Of a stretch of 64,000 nucleotides of DNA, positions 21,394-32,511 are shown in pieces. The notes under the pieces are model-generated. The model saw only the letters and a list, made by a program, of their open reading frames with translations. It made no database searches and was not told where the DNA came from. Made by a program: the position numbers and the translations under genes. The stretch's first letter is position 1, and every line of letters begins with the position of its first letter. Source of the stretch: Saccopteryx bilineata (lineage: Eukaryota > Chordata > Mammalia > Chiroptera > Emballonuridae); the NCBI RefSeq assembly GCF_036850765.1, contig NC_089490.1, forward strand, positions 132,088,522-132,152,521, given 5' to 3'.

Positions 21394-22662
21394 GTGCCTT
21401 GGGAACATTCTGGCTTAGAAGTCAGGATAGCATGCAAGCCCCCCCGCCCCCACGCTTGTGTTCCCCTTTTTCCCCTCCCTCCAGATCCAGTCAGATTGAG
21501 CTATTTCCTCTGCAGCTTGACTGCCCAGTGCCCACTGAACTCTGACTGTAGGCATTTAACTGCGGCCCTGAGTGCGCAGGGCCTGTTCTCTGGATTGTGG
21601 CCAGGTGTGGCAGTGAAGCAAAGATGAGTTGTGTTACAGGCAGGTCTTCTCAGAGCCATTCATGTACTTTGTGCAGCTTTCCAGAACTGATCTGTCCCCC
21701 TTGGCATTTTTTGCTCTGAAGCATTTGTTGGGCACTATGGGTTTCTGGAATAGATAAAGGAAACACTGCCTTAACCCAAAGAGGAAACTCAAGTGGTGGA
21801 ATTTCAGGCAGAGACTCCTGGCGGAGCATCAAAGCTTTCCTCCTGCTTCCTCTTCCCAGGACCTGGGCACTGAGAACAAGGCTGGTGTCCCATGGCTGTC
21901 TCTGGGGTGGCCCAGTGGGGTTGCAGACTCTGGGCAGCCAAATTATGAGCTCAGGCCCAGGCTGGATGGGGTCAGCCAAGTCAGAGCTGGGCTGGGCTTA
22001 GGGGGGAGGATGAAGGGGCTAGCTGGGGGAGGAGATCAGAGGCATGATTCCTGAAGCCATAGCGTCTCTTGATCTCTGAGGGTTCTCCTGGGGTACAGGC
22101 GGGTGTGTCTTCTGGGAAGACTGTGGAGTCCCCTGGGACAAAGCCCAGATTAGCTCAGAAGAGAAACATATGATCCCCCTCCCCCCAGGGCCCAGTCCAG
22201 GGTCACAGTGGGAGGCCACAGACTGGCCTCACTGTTCTGAAAGTACACACAAGATTCAGGCCTGGCTTCTCCTCATCTAGCTGCTAGGGCTTTTCTGCCC
22301 TGTCTATGGGTCTATGGGGGCTCCAGCATGTTGGCCCCCACCCTCCACTTTGTACTCTGTCTCCTTCTGTTCACCCCTCTGGCCTCTCCCAGCATCTCTG
22401 ACTGTGGGTACCCTGGGGACTGGGTCACGCTGGCCCTTGCCCCTGTGTTTTCTGATAGGCACAGCTTAATAAGGCACAGGGAAGCGGGGCAGATGTGAGG
22501 CTGGCTGCCCCCTACTGGCCTGCTCTGCAGCGTGGTTGTTGTGATTACTGTTGTCATTGTTATTGACAGTGAGGCAGGGATGCTGGGACAGAGCTGAGAG
22601 CACAGAAGAAATGCATGTCTTTGAAATGCCTAGACCTTGGGCCTTTCACAGGGCTTGGAGGG
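21394..22662. other. GC-rich unassigned DNA
   Basis: About 1.27 kb with no recognised repeat. Several short open frames exist but none shows a domain, signal peptide or splice-supported pattern I can defend. Confidence 0.35.
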
Positions 22663-22753
22663 TGTAAAGTCAGTGGCTGCCACCGTGGCTGTGGCCATCC
22701 AGGTTTTTATTGGATTTGGGCAGACAGTAAAGGAATTGTGGAGCCAGAAGATG
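22663..22753 (-). mobile_element. Variant A' LTR 3' end fragment
   Basis: Minus-strand fragment ending ...GACTTTACA at 22,663, matching the end of 21,018-21,393 in reverse. The family A LTR that follows is inserted at its edge. Confidence 0.5.
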
Positions 22754-22758
22754 GTGGG

Positions 22759-23510
22759 TATAAGGCCAGGAGCCGCCATCATGGCCATTCACATGCAGGT
22801 TCGCATTAGATTTGGACAGATGGTAATGAAACAACGGAGCTAAGAACTGGTGGGCCATTATCTTTCATCCTAGCTTGCACCCAGCCAGCAAGTAAAAACA
22901 CACACTGGGCTCCAAAACCCACTCATTTAGTGCTCACAAAGCTACTGACTTATCTGAGTTTCCTAGAATCAAAGGTTTCTAGCTCATCAGACGTATTCAC
23001 CTCTGTTCCCCATCTCCTTTCTTCTCTCTACACAAACTCTGCACAAACTGGCTTCTCACTCAGCACTCCACCATCTTGGCGACTTCCCCTGGCCTCCTCC
23101 ATGTGGCCTTTCTCTGATCTCCTCTTTAATGCTAATCTCAGGAACAGAGAGAGAGAGAGAGAGAGCAAGCTCCGGGTCTGCCCCCACTTTATAGTGTAGA
23201 AACCAAAACATTTAATCTAATATACAAACAAGGAAGTCTCTGATAAAAAGTCACTTATTTGAGGCATAATGGGATTCCTCATGAGAGAACACCACCCCTC
23301 ATCAAAAAGGGTGGGAAAGGCTTAGTCCCAAAACTAAGCCTCAGGCTACAAGGATCCTGCTTGCCCATAGCCCACCCCCAACACACATTAATATAATCAC
23401 GTTCATCCCAAGCAAGAAGGGCAACCAATACCATCACCTGGGAGATGGGCTTCCACGTGGGCAGCGCAATCTTTAACAAAGTGAGCATAATATATTTTAT
23501 CTGCCCAACA
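22759..23510 (-). mobile_element. Family A solo LTR
   Basis: Minus strand, 752 bp, beginning TGTTGGGCAGATAAAATA at 23,510. The 5-bp TSD GTGGG lies at 22,754-22,758 and 23,511-23,515. Contains a short (GA)n run at 23,146-23,164. Confidence 0.88.
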
Positions 23511-23515
23511 GTGGG

Positions 23516-24409
23516 TCATTTTGTTTATTCAAGTCTTATAACGGTGGATGAGCAAACAGGGCAGGGAAGACTGTTTTGTTTTGTTTTTTCCCATTTCAGG
23601 ACTCCACTAGTCTCAGCATTCCCCACCCAAACAGGCCGGGCAGATCTCAGGGCTCCTAAGTCCTGACTCAGTCTTCAGTTCCACAACCCAGACTCATTCT
23701 TTGGACTCACCCTCCAGACTCTCTGCACTCTGGACTGTGCACATTCCAGCCAAAATCAGCTGAGGGGGAAAAAACCCTTCTTCAGCAAACAATAACAAAA
23801 AATAGCCCCTCCCAAGCAGGTAGGCAATCGCAATTTGCAGTCTGGTACCCAGAGGGCAAGCAGCAGCAGCCTTTCATAGACTATACACACATGACACTGC
23901 CCTGGGCCAATGCAACAATTAGGCAAAATATAAGTGAGCAAACCTATTATAAACTTGTTTTCCCGACAGAGGGTCAGCCTCCATGTCTCTCTGCCTCACC
24001 CACCTCTGACTACCTGAGCTGCACCTGTGGCCATCATGGGGGGCAGTTCCTGGAACTCCCTGAGACAAGTTCCCACTTCGCTGTGGGACCCTGAATCTGT
24101 GCGCGGTGGGGGGTGCTGGTGAGGAGGTGGCAGTGGGTGGTGAGGGGCTTGGAGGAGTGGGGGTTGGAATGGGAGGAGGGTGGAGCAGCTCTATGAGTCC
24201 TGCAAGGTGGGGCTAGTTGGTTTGGGAGGCCAGAGAGAAGTGGAGACCTTGGGCCCCATTGGAGGGCCCAGTGTGGACACAAGTCTGGAAGTGTTAGAAG
24301 GAAAGTGAGGACCCAGACTAGCTGGAGCAGAGGGTTGAGGGGTTCAGATTCAGTGAGGCAGGCAGGAGGGAGCCATGGCAAGTTCTTTTTTTTCTAATTG
24401 TGCTAAAAT
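23516..24409. other. Unassigned DNA, G-rich at 24,090-24,360
   Basis: About 0.9 kb with no gene seen. The minus-strand open frame at 24,381-24,034 is a by-product of the G-rich composition. Confidence 0.35.
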
Positions 24410-25299
24410 TGAGGAAGGAGAGGCAGGCCCCCCCTTCCCTGAGAAGGAAGAAATGAAAAGAATGCAAGGGAAAGGAGCCTGTAGGGGCAACTGAGACAGA
24501 CAGTTATAGATTAACTACTTCCTATAATTCTCTGAAAGGTTGCCTGAAGCCTGTTGTGGTCCAAAGCAAGAAAGACAGTGTTATATCTAGACAGCAAGGA
24601 AACAAACGTTTTGCCACACAAGTAGCCAAATTAAGGAGTCTATTTCAAAGCCAGCAATCACAATGGGACTATAGTTACCCAAATCATGCGGCCCCGAAAG
24701 AACTCAGGGGTTTGCTTTTAAAGGCAAAAAGAAGTGGAGGGTGGGGTGGGAGGTGGATGAGAACCTAGCCACATCAGTTTTACAGAAGTGAAACAGGCTT
24801 ACTATTATCATTGGAACAATCTAAGGAGAGAGTGCTCAGTGAAGCATTTTACAAAAGCAAAAGAATGTGCTTGGTTATCTTGGCCTTTTACAGAGGTTGT
24901 TAAGGCAGTATCCTGAGGGCTTTTCCCAGGATCTGGAGACATTAGGGAACATTTATGGCTTTTACAGTACTAATATTATGGCTTTACACAATTCTTTTCA
25001 TTTACTCATCTGTAAACCTTGCAAAACTCGTTCTATGGTCAGGGAAATGGTGTTTCTATATTTCAACAGGACTTGTACATAGCTGAGGCCAGTGGTCCGG
25101 AAGCCCCTCACTGATTCTACCAAAACTCACCTTACCCTCCTGGAGTCATGAGAGTGATGTATATACCTCTAGACAAAGGAATCACGAGCCCCTTGCATGG
25201 ACACATGTATCCTGTAAAAGATATATAACCTGTAAGAAAATCAATCTTGGGAAGCACATGTCTTTAGAGCTACTAATCCTGTATGCTCTGCTGGCTTTT

Positions 25300-25581
25300 T
25301 TTTTTTTTTTTCAGAGACAGAGAGAGAGAGTCAGAGAGAGGGATAGACAGGGACAGACAGACAGGAATAGATGGAGATGAGAGGCATCAATCATCAGCTT
25401 TTCATTGTGACACCTTAGTTATTCATTGATTGCTTTCTCATATGTGCCTTGACCGCGGCCTTCAGCAGACCAAGTAACCTCTTGCTCGAGCCAGCGACCT
25501 TGGGTCCAAGCTGGTGAGCCCTGCTCAAACCAGATGAGCCTGCGCTCAAGCTGGCGACCTCGGGGTCTCAAACCTGGGTCT
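25300..25581 (-). mobile_element. SINE, 'caagctggcgacc' type
   Basis: Reverse SINE with poly(T), (GA)-rich tail and the repetitive body 'gctcaagctggcgacctcgg'. TSD ctgctggctttt / ccgctggctttt. The tRNA-like head is shortened. Inserted in a family B LTR just before its AATAAA. Confidence 0.88.
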
Positions 25582-25619
25582 CCGCTGGCTTTTAATAAAT
25601 TCTCTTTCCTCTGATCAAG

Positions 25620-26316
25620 TGTTGGTAAAATAAGTTTGTAAATATGATATATATGTTTGCTCACTTATAGTTTGCATTGGGTGTGGGAGACAGGCTGTAA
25701 GCCGGCAAAGTCATTATAGCCTAAGGCTTAGTTTTGAACTAAGCCTTTCCTGCACTTTTAATACCAAGATCTTTTCAAAACTAAGCTTTTCCCCACACCC
25801 TTGACTGTTGCATGATGTGGGGTGGTTCACTCTTATAAGGAATCCCATTTATGCCTCAGATAGTGACTTTGTATCAGAGACTTCCTTATTTGTATATTGG
25901 CTTAAAGGTTTTGATTGCTACACTATAAAATGGGGGCAGACTGGAAGCTCTCTCACTCAGTTCCTAAAACTAGCATTGCAAGGAGAAGCAGCCAAGATGG
26001 TGGAGTGCTGAAGGAGAAGCCAGTTAGTGCAGAGTTTATGCAGAGGGAAGGAGATGGGGAACAGAGGTGAATAAGGCTAGTGAGCTAGAAACCTTTGATT
26101 CTAGGAAACTCGGAAAAGTCAATAGCTTTGTGAGCACTGAGTGAGTGGGTTTTGGAGCCCAGTGTGTGTATTTCTTGCCTGCTGGGTGCAAGCTAAGATT
26201 AAAGGTAATGGCCCACCAGTTCTTGGCTCCGTTGTTTCATTACCCACTGTCCGAATCCAATGCAAACATGAACGAGTCAGGTGGCTGTGATGGTGGCCAT
26301 GGCTATTGGCTTTACA
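25620..26316 (+). mobile_element. Family A solo LTR inside a family B LTR
   Basis: 697 bp, starts TGTTGGTAAAATAAG, ends GGCTTTACA. Exact 5-bp TSD TCAAG at 25,615-25,619 and 26,317-26,321. Homology of the host LTR to 29,440-29,515 resumes right after it. Confidence 0.93.
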
Positions 26317-26367
26317 TCAAGTTATCTGAGTGTCTTATCTTCTGTTGGATCGCTTCCTGCTACAACA

Positions 26368-26645
26368 TAATGTAAAATAAAATTTACCATTTAAAATATT
26401 TTAAGTGTGTAGTTCAGTGGCATTAAGCACATTCATGATGTTGTGCCACCGTCTCCGCCATTCATTTCCAGAACTTTCTCATCTTCCCAAACTGAAACTC
26501 TGTTTCTATTAAACACTAAGGCCCTATCCTCCTCCCCCAATCCCTGGCACCCACCGTCTGCTTTCTGCCTCTATGAATCACATTCCGCTAGGGATTTCTA
26601 TGAGTGGAATCACATAGTATTTGTACTTTTGTGTATGGCTTTACA
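26368..26645 (-). mobile_element. Old L1 3' UTR fragment (L1M-like)
   Basis: Contains 'tgtagttcagtggcattaagcacattcatg' and 'tatgagtggaatcacatagtatttg', the hallmark antisense text of mammalian-wide L1M 3' ends. Confidence 0.75.
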
Positions 26646-26693
26646 TTTTTTAAAAAAATATTTATTTTATTCACTTTAGAGAGAGGAATGGTG
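26646..26693 (-). mobile_element. SINE tail fragment
   Basis: Only the tail and the 'tattcactttagagagag' part of a reverse SINE remain; the head is gone at the junction with family A sequence. Confidence 0.55.
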
Positions 26694-26765
26694 TTGGGCA
26701 AGTAAATGTGTAAAATGAGTTTTTTAGGTTTGCTTGCTTATATTTTGCATTGGCCTGGCAGCCAC
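26694..26765 (+). mobile_element. Family A LTR 5' fragment
   Basis: About 70 bases starting TGTTGGGCAAGTAAA and running to 'ttatattttgcattggc', the first part of a family A LTR, joined to env sequence. Confidence 0.55.
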
Positions 26766-28985
26766 GTGTATGTAGTTTGTTGCGGTGCTTGCCCTCCACC
26801 ACCTTGCTTTTCTACAGCTTCTATGAGTGTAAGGGAACTCAGAAAGGAACCTGTACCTGTAATCAGACTCAATACTCAGAGTGTGACCCAGGGGATAACC
26901 AGCCCTACGTCTGTTATAATCCTACAGATCCTGCTACTATGACAATATTTGAAGTAAAAATAGCAGCAGGAGGATGAGGAAAATGGGTGGAAGGACCAAC
27001 TATAGCCCAGATCAAAGTTAAAGGAAATCCCAGACAAGTTACACTGAAGTTTTTTTTTTTTTTTTTTTTTTTTTCTGAAGCTGGAAACGGGGAGGCAGTA
27101 AGACAGACTCCCGCATGCGCCTGACCGGGATCCACTTGGCACGCCCACCAGGGGGCAATGCTCTGCCCATCCGGGGGCGTCGCTCTGTCGTGACCAGAGC
27201 CACTCTAGCGCCTGAGGCAGAGGCCAAGGAGCCATCCCCAGCGTCCGGGCCATCTTTTTGCTCCAATGGAGCCTTGGCTGCGGGAGGGGAAGAGAGAGAC
27301 AGAGAGGAAGGGGGGGGGGTGGAGAAGCAGATGGGCGCTTCTCCTGTGTGCCCTGGCTGGGAATCGAACCTGGGACTCCTGCACGCCAGGCCAATGCTCT
27401 ACCACTGAGCCAACCGGCCAGGGTACACTGAGGTTTGATGCACGTGCAGCCATAAGCCAGGCGACATGGGATGAAAGAAGGACCTGCGGGTCTCTCCGCT
27501 GGGAGAGAAGCTACGGGGTAGAGGAAAAGTACATGTGCTCACAAAGTTTCACCTGTGACACCAGCTGTGTATATTGGTCACGTGTCTTATGGGCAACCTG
27601 GGAAAAGGACAGTTCCAAGAAGAGGGAAGTATTCCTGAGGAAAGGAACAGCCCTGTCAAATTGTAGTAGCCATGGGTGCAATCCCTTAGAGCTAGTTATA
27701 ACCAATCCTCTGGACCCCCGCTGGAGGCAAAATGAAGTATTAACCCTTGGCATCAATGAAGCTGGCCTAGACCTCTATGCTCAACTCACCATCCAAGGCC
27801 AGATATAGAACCACCTGGTTCGAGCCTTCCAAGTATATAAGTGCTTTTATGAAGAAGCAATTAGACGCCTACCACCACTCCCATCAACAACTAAGAACTT
27901 GTTCCTCAGGATGGCTGAGGGAATAGCCCATTCCCTCTAATGGGGGACAGATGTCTGTCGGAAGCTAAGGAACTAGTTCCCACAGAGGCTAGGCCAAATG
28001 TAACGACCCCCCTCACCTCTGATGACAGCCAATGGATTCTAAAACATGCTATCATAGGGAAGTACTACTTAGCCAGAGGAGGAGGAGATCTGGCTGAATC
28101 AGTGGGGGAACTGACTTGCCTTGGACAATGGTATTATAATGCCACCTCCAAGCAGAGTGTGTGGTGGGGAAACCAGATGGAGAGAAATTTGTTGGCCAGG
28201 TTCCCTGAGCTAACTGGAGCCTGGTGGGACCCAGGCAGGGCCAGAGACTGGATAGCACCACGTGGACTTGACTGGATCTGTGGGAACAGGGCTTATACCC
28301 ATCTCCCCAAGAATTGGGAAGGAAGCTGTGTCATAAGTACAATAAAGCCTCCTTTTTCCTCTTGCCTCTGGAAACAGGGGAACTGCTTGGCTACCCAGCT
28401 CCACAGCCCTTACAATGGGTAAAAAGAGAACTCCAGATTGGAGACTGGAAAGATGATGAGTGGCCCCCAGAGCATATAATCCAATACTATAGACCTGCCA
28501 CTTGGGCAAAGGAAAGATCTTGGGGGTACTGTACCCCCACTTATATGTTAAACTGGATTATCCGATTGCAGGCAGTTTTAGAAATCATTACTAATGAGAC
28601 TGGGGGAGCTCTAACCCTCCTTGCACATCAGCAAACTCAGATGAGAAATGCCATCTACCAAATTATCTGCTAGCAGCAGAAGGAGGAATGTGTGAGAAAT
28701 TCAATTTCACTAATTGTTGCCTGCAAATAGATGACCAGGGCCAGGCAGTTGAGGACTTGTCAAGAAGATGACAAAACTGGAATATGTGCCGTGCAAGTTT
28801 GGCATGGATGGGACCTCGATAGCCTTTTGGGGGGATGGTTCTCAGCCTTTGGTGGGTTTAAAACCCTTATAGGAGCAGTCTTACTACTCCTAGAAATTTG
28901 CTTAGTAGGTCTGTGTCTGTTGCCACTATTAATGAACAGCATAAGGAACATGATAGAGCCATAGTACAGCAACAAACCACGGCCC
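26766..28985 (+). pseudogene. env: Class I ERV env, broken
   Basis: Envelope glycoprotein gene of a gammaretrovirus-like ERV; Env consists of a surface subunit (SU) and a membrane-anchored TM subunit. SU is legible from about 26,810 (Cys-rich, KGTCTCNQTQYSEC) and, after a SINE at 27,053-27,423, through 27,430-27,808 (TCDTSCVYW, CNPLELVITNPLDPRW). TM shows a heptad-rich helix (about 28,565-28,660), then CEKFNFTNCC (28,691-28,720), and a hydrophobic membrane anchor at about 28,850-28,930 (FKTLIGAVLLLLEICLVGLC), ending at a stop near 28,964. The frame is broken by stops (about 26,977, 27,808, 28,422, 28,673) and frame changes. General style recalls ERV3/HERV-E-like env; not certain. Confidence 0.85.
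27053..27423 (-). mobile_element. SINE, long 'GGCCCTGGCCGG' type
   Basis: Reverse SINE with poly(T) at the low end and 'accactgagccaaccggccaggg' at the high end. TSD tacactgaagttt / tacactgaggttt (27,040-27,052; 27,424-27,436). It splits the env SU region. Confidence 0.94.
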
Positions 28986-29086
28986 GTGTATAATTTACCC
29001 ACCATTATCAGGCCTCCCCCTTAGGATCAGATGAAGAATGTGAGACTCCAGTATAAAAAGACATTCTGAACTCTCAAAGGGAAAAA

Positions 29087-29515
29087 TGAGGAAGGAGGAG
29101 AAGGCCCCTCTTCCCTGAGAAGGAAGAAACCAAAAGAATACAAGGGAAAGGAGCCAGCTGGGGTAACCAAGTCAGCCAGTGATAAATTAACTATATTTTA
29201 TAATTACAATACAAAGCAAGAATAGTAGGATCTGGATGTAACTGTGGCCAGTGATCTGGAAACTGCTTCCCCCTTGCTGACCCCACAGAAGCTTCCCCTC
29301 CCCTCTCCTTGAGTCCTGGGAAACTTTAAACAAAGAAATCACATACCCATTGCTTAGATACTGTAAAGGTATATAACCTGTAAGAAAGTCAGCTTTGGGC
29401 AGCCCGTGTTTTGGAGCTACAAGCCCCATGTGCTCCACTGACTTAATAAATTCTCCTTCCTTTATTGATTGAGTTATCTGAGTTTCTATCCTCCGTCGGG
29501 TCACTTCCTGAAACA
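29087..29515 (+). mobile_element. Family B LTR (3' LTR of the env provirus)
   Basis: Starts TGAGGAAGGAGG, directly after the purine tract 'aaagggaaaaa'. TATA-like 'ggtatataacc' at about 29,369, AATAAA near 29,446, ends GAAACA. The same family as 24,410-26,367. Confidence 0.82.
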
Positions 29516-29580
29516 CAGCTCTGGTAGGCCAGGCTGACAGTAAAGATGAAAAAATCAAGTATGTCAGATGGAGATAAGTT

Positions 29581-29582
<2 letters not shown>

Positions 29583-29619
<37 letters not shown>

Positions 29620-29918
29620 TTCAGGGACAGAGAGAGAGTCAGAGAGAGGGATAGATAGGGACAGACAGACAGGAATGGAGAGAGATGAGAAGCATCAATC
29701 ATCAGTTTTTTGTTGCGACACCTTAGTTGTTCACTGATTGCTTTCTCATATGCGCCTTGACCCCGGGTCTTCAGCAGACCAAGTAACCCCTTGCTCGAGC
29801 CAGCGATCTTGGGTCCAAGCTGGTGAGCTTTTTGCTCAAGCTGGCAACCTTGGGGTCTCGAATCTGGGTCCTCCACATCCCAGTTCGACACTCTATCCAC
29901 TGCGCCACCGCAGTCAGG
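29583..29918 (-). mobile_element. SINE, 'caagctggcgacc' type, with (ATTT)n tail
   Basis: Reverse SINE: (ATTT)n at 29,583-29,620, GA-rich tail, body 'ccaagctggtgag' and head 'actctatccactgcgccaccgcagtcaggc'. TSD agatgg(a/t)gataagtttt on both sides (about 29,567 and 29,922). Confidence 0.93.
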
Positions 29919-30192
29919 CAAGATGGTGATAAGTTTTAAGTGTGTGCATGTGTAGAGGGGTTACCAATGTAGATTGGGAAGCCTCTTGTAGAAGGTGGCA
30001 TGTGGATAAAGACTGGAAGAATGTGAGGGGAAGAATCTCTCCAGCAGAAGGAGGAGCATACACAAATGTTCTGGGGCTCGGATTGACTTGGCATGTTCAC
30101 AGAACAGTGAGGAGACCTGTGTGGCTGGAGCAGGGAGAGTGGAGAGATATTTTTCCAAAAAAAAAAAAAAAGTATTACATTTTTGGAATCCA

Positions 30193-30533
30193 TGGGAGTC
30201 CGAAAAGACCAGAGTAACAGGCTTTATTGAAAGGAAGAAAGGAACCCTGCCGAGCACTTCTTAGGGGAGAAGAGCACCGGTTACAGACTATGAGGTGAAT
30301 TTTATAGGGCTTTGGAAAGCCTGAGGGGGTACTGAGTCAAAAGTTCTGGTATGTTCCCTTTTACGGTTTTACTGTTTCTGCTTCCTGGAATGCTTCTCCT
30401 TGAGAGGTTGGTCAGATGTTCTGGAACTCTTCTGCCTCAGGGGCGATTATCCAGTAAGGGTGAGGTCAGGCAGCCAGGTGGGACAACAAAAGGGCAGTTG
30501 GAATTTCTAGTAAATGCATATATCTATCATACA
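30193..30533 (-). mobile_element. Probable solo LTR, class I-like
   Basis: On the minus strand a promoter-like 'cctataaaattcacc' (about 30,300) is followed by AATAAAGCC (30,220-30,228) and a U5 ending GGACTCCCA, as in gammaretrovirus-type LTRs. No internal region adjoins and the exact ends and TSD are unclear. Confidence 0.55.
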
Positions 30534-30857
30534 TAAAGTTATTGAACTCAAGTTTTATTTATCATAAAATTCATACAACTCCTTCAGCAGGAAATGCAAG
30601 TAAAAAAATCTACAACCACTGTATAAGATGCATCCAGTTTTTAGACCCAAAATTTTTTGAAAAAGATGTGTCTTATTCATGGGGAAATATGGTAACTACT
30701 AACTACTCTCTCAAGGCGTGAGAGTAGTTAGTAGAACCTTGTGCAGGGCAAGGGTGAGAGGAACTTCCCTAGGTAGGTCAGGAAGTGGGGGACATGCCCA
30801 GAACTGTCTAGTTCCAAGACAAGAGTGCAGGCTGTGTTAGAAAAATGCATTCTGCTC
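30534..30857. other. No feature recognised
   Basis: About 320 bases including a short 'gagagtagttagtag' near-duplication at 30,690-30,740; nothing else recognised. Confidence 0.35.
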
Positions 30858-30870
30858 AAGCCTGGACTTT

Positions 30871-30999
30871 TTTTGTTTCTCTTTAAAAGATTTTATTTAT
30901 TCATTTTAGAGAGAAGAGAGAGAGAACCCAGGGTTTCGAACCAGCAAACTCAGCATTCCAGGTCAATGCTTTGTCCACTGAGCCACCACAGGTCAGGCC
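30871..30999 (-). mobile_element. Short SINE, internally deleted
   Basis: Reverse SINE of the 'GACCTGTGGTGG' type missing the middle part. TSD caagcctggactt (30,858-30,870; 31,000-31,012). Confidence 0.88.
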
Positions 31000-31012
31000 A
31001 AGCCTGGACTTA

Positions 31013-31769
31013 AGAGCAGAGTCATGCTTAGCTTGACCACAGGTCAGTGCTGCTGTCCTTTGGACTGAATTGTACCCAAGACTGTTCTCTATAAGGCCAG
31101 CTTGGTTCCCACACAATTGTAATTGTAGCATTTGGTGTCATCCTTACTAGAAACTTAACCTTTGGCATGGAACTTTGAGAGCATATTGTCTGGTATTTCT
31201 TAACCTTTCCTGGATCACAAACTCATTGGGGATTCTAACCAAGACCACCTGCAACTCCCTGCCTGTCCCACCCACCTGAATATATTTACCCAGATTTTTT
31301 GTGGTGCCTAACTCAGGTTAATTGATTTAACTGATTTTAGTTCAGTTCTCTTATTTTATGTGAGAGGAAATAGTCACAAGAGCACATAGCACCTTGCTCA
31401 GGGTTACCCATACAATCATAACAGAGCTGTGTGTCAGTCCAACACTGCAATGAACTGTAGAGTCTAAACTGGATGCAAATACTAACCAGAAAGAGATGTA
31501 AATTCCCCGTGCCTCAGTTTCCTGATCTGCAAAATCCAGATAATAATAATAATAACAGTTCATTCTTTAGCCTGTCCTTCTAACTTAAGTGGAAATCTAA
31601 CCAGACAAAGAATTCCTGCCACCTAGTGGTTCTGTGGTGAATAATGCAAAATTCACGGTACTGAACGTGGTGTCCACACCAGTGTCTTTGTCTGTTACTG
31701 TCAGGGAATTAGTGCTGCTCTTTTATGAGCATGGGTTTCCTCTCCCAAAGTGAATATATTTTAAAATTG
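31013..31769. other. Mostly unassigned, with MIR traces
   Basis: Near 31,340-31,460 a MIR-like minus-strand trace ('gtgagaggaaatagtcac...cttgctcagggttaccca') and near 31,505-31,560 a plus-strand one ('cctcagtttcctgatctgcaaaat') with (ATA)n. Otherwise no feature. Confidence 0.45.
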
Positions 31770-32283
31770 TATCAGTTAGCCTTTGCTGTGTAACAAAATA
31801 CCTTATAAAATGTTAGGGCCTTTATTAACATTTGATTCTGTGGGTTGGCCATTTGGGCTGAGTTCAGCGTGATAGTTCTTCTGCTGGTCTTTTTTGGGGT
31901 CACTCATGGGACTGCAGTTAGCTGGTGGGGTGGATGATCTTGGAGAGCTTCCAGCTAGGGCTGGATAATCTTGGAGAGCTTCATGCACATGGTCAGGAGT
32001 CTCAGGCTGGGGTGCATTGGTCTCCTCTACGTAGACTTTCTAGCAGGCTAGCTCAAGCTCCTTCCCATGCTGGTTGCAGATTTTCCAGGAAAAGCAGAGA
32101 GGGCAAGCCCCAACACGCAGGCCCATCTCAAGCTTTCACCTGTGCTGTGTTTGCTAGTGTTTTATTGGCCCAAACGAGGCACATGGTCAAACCCAGATCG
32201 AGGAGGAAGAGAAATAGAATCCATAGCTTGATAGGGGAGCTGCCAAATATTGTGGTTATTTTTGTTATCTCTTCAATCTTTTT
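31770..32283 (+). mobile_element. MLT1-like MaLR LTR
   Basis: Shows the MLT1 pattern 'agttagcctttgctgtgtaacaaaatacc', 'attctgtgggttggccatttgggctg' and 'gttcttctgctggtct'. Ancient mammalian LTR, interrupted near its end by a SINE. Confidence 0.72.
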
Positions 32284-32496
32284 TTTTTAAGTTTTATTAT
32301 CTTTTTTTTTTAAAATTCATTTTAGAGAGGAGAGGGATAGACAGAGAGAGAGGAGAGATAGAGAGAGAGAAGGGGGGCAGGAGCTGGAAGCATCAACTCC
32401 CATATGTGCCTTGACCAGGCAAGCCCAGGATTTCGAACTGGAGACCTCAGCATTTCCAGGTCGACGCTTTATCCACTGCGCCACCACAGGTCAGGC
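32284..32496 (-). mobile_element. SINE, short 'GACCTGTGGTGG' type
   Basis: Reverse full-length SINE; TSD ctcttcaatctttt (about 32,270-32,283; 32,497-32,510). Confidence 0.93.
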
Positions 32497-32511
32497 CTCT
32501 TCAATCTTTTA

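Larger units (their letters stand above)
24410..26367 (+). mobile_element. Family B LTR, split by a SINE and a family A LTR
   Basis: Starts near TGAGGAAGGAGAGG (24,410) and ends ...CTACAACA (26,367). It matches the 3' LTR at 29,087-29,515 through 'cccttccctgagaaggaagaaa', 'atataacctgtaagaaa(a/g)tca', 'taataaattct' and 'gttatctgagt'. It is interrupted by a SINE (25,300-25,581) and by a complete family A LTR (25,620-26,316) in U5. No internal region follows, so it looks like a solo LTR. Confidence 0.82.

Noticed and set aside
22019..22557. Minus-strand frames of 66-81 codons in GC-rich DNA
   Set aside because: No start context, domain or repeat link; ordinary for the base composition.
29580..29621. 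(ATTT)n and other short tandem runs as a CRISPR-like array
   Set aside because: These are SINE tails and microsatellites; there are no spaced identical repeats with unique spacers.
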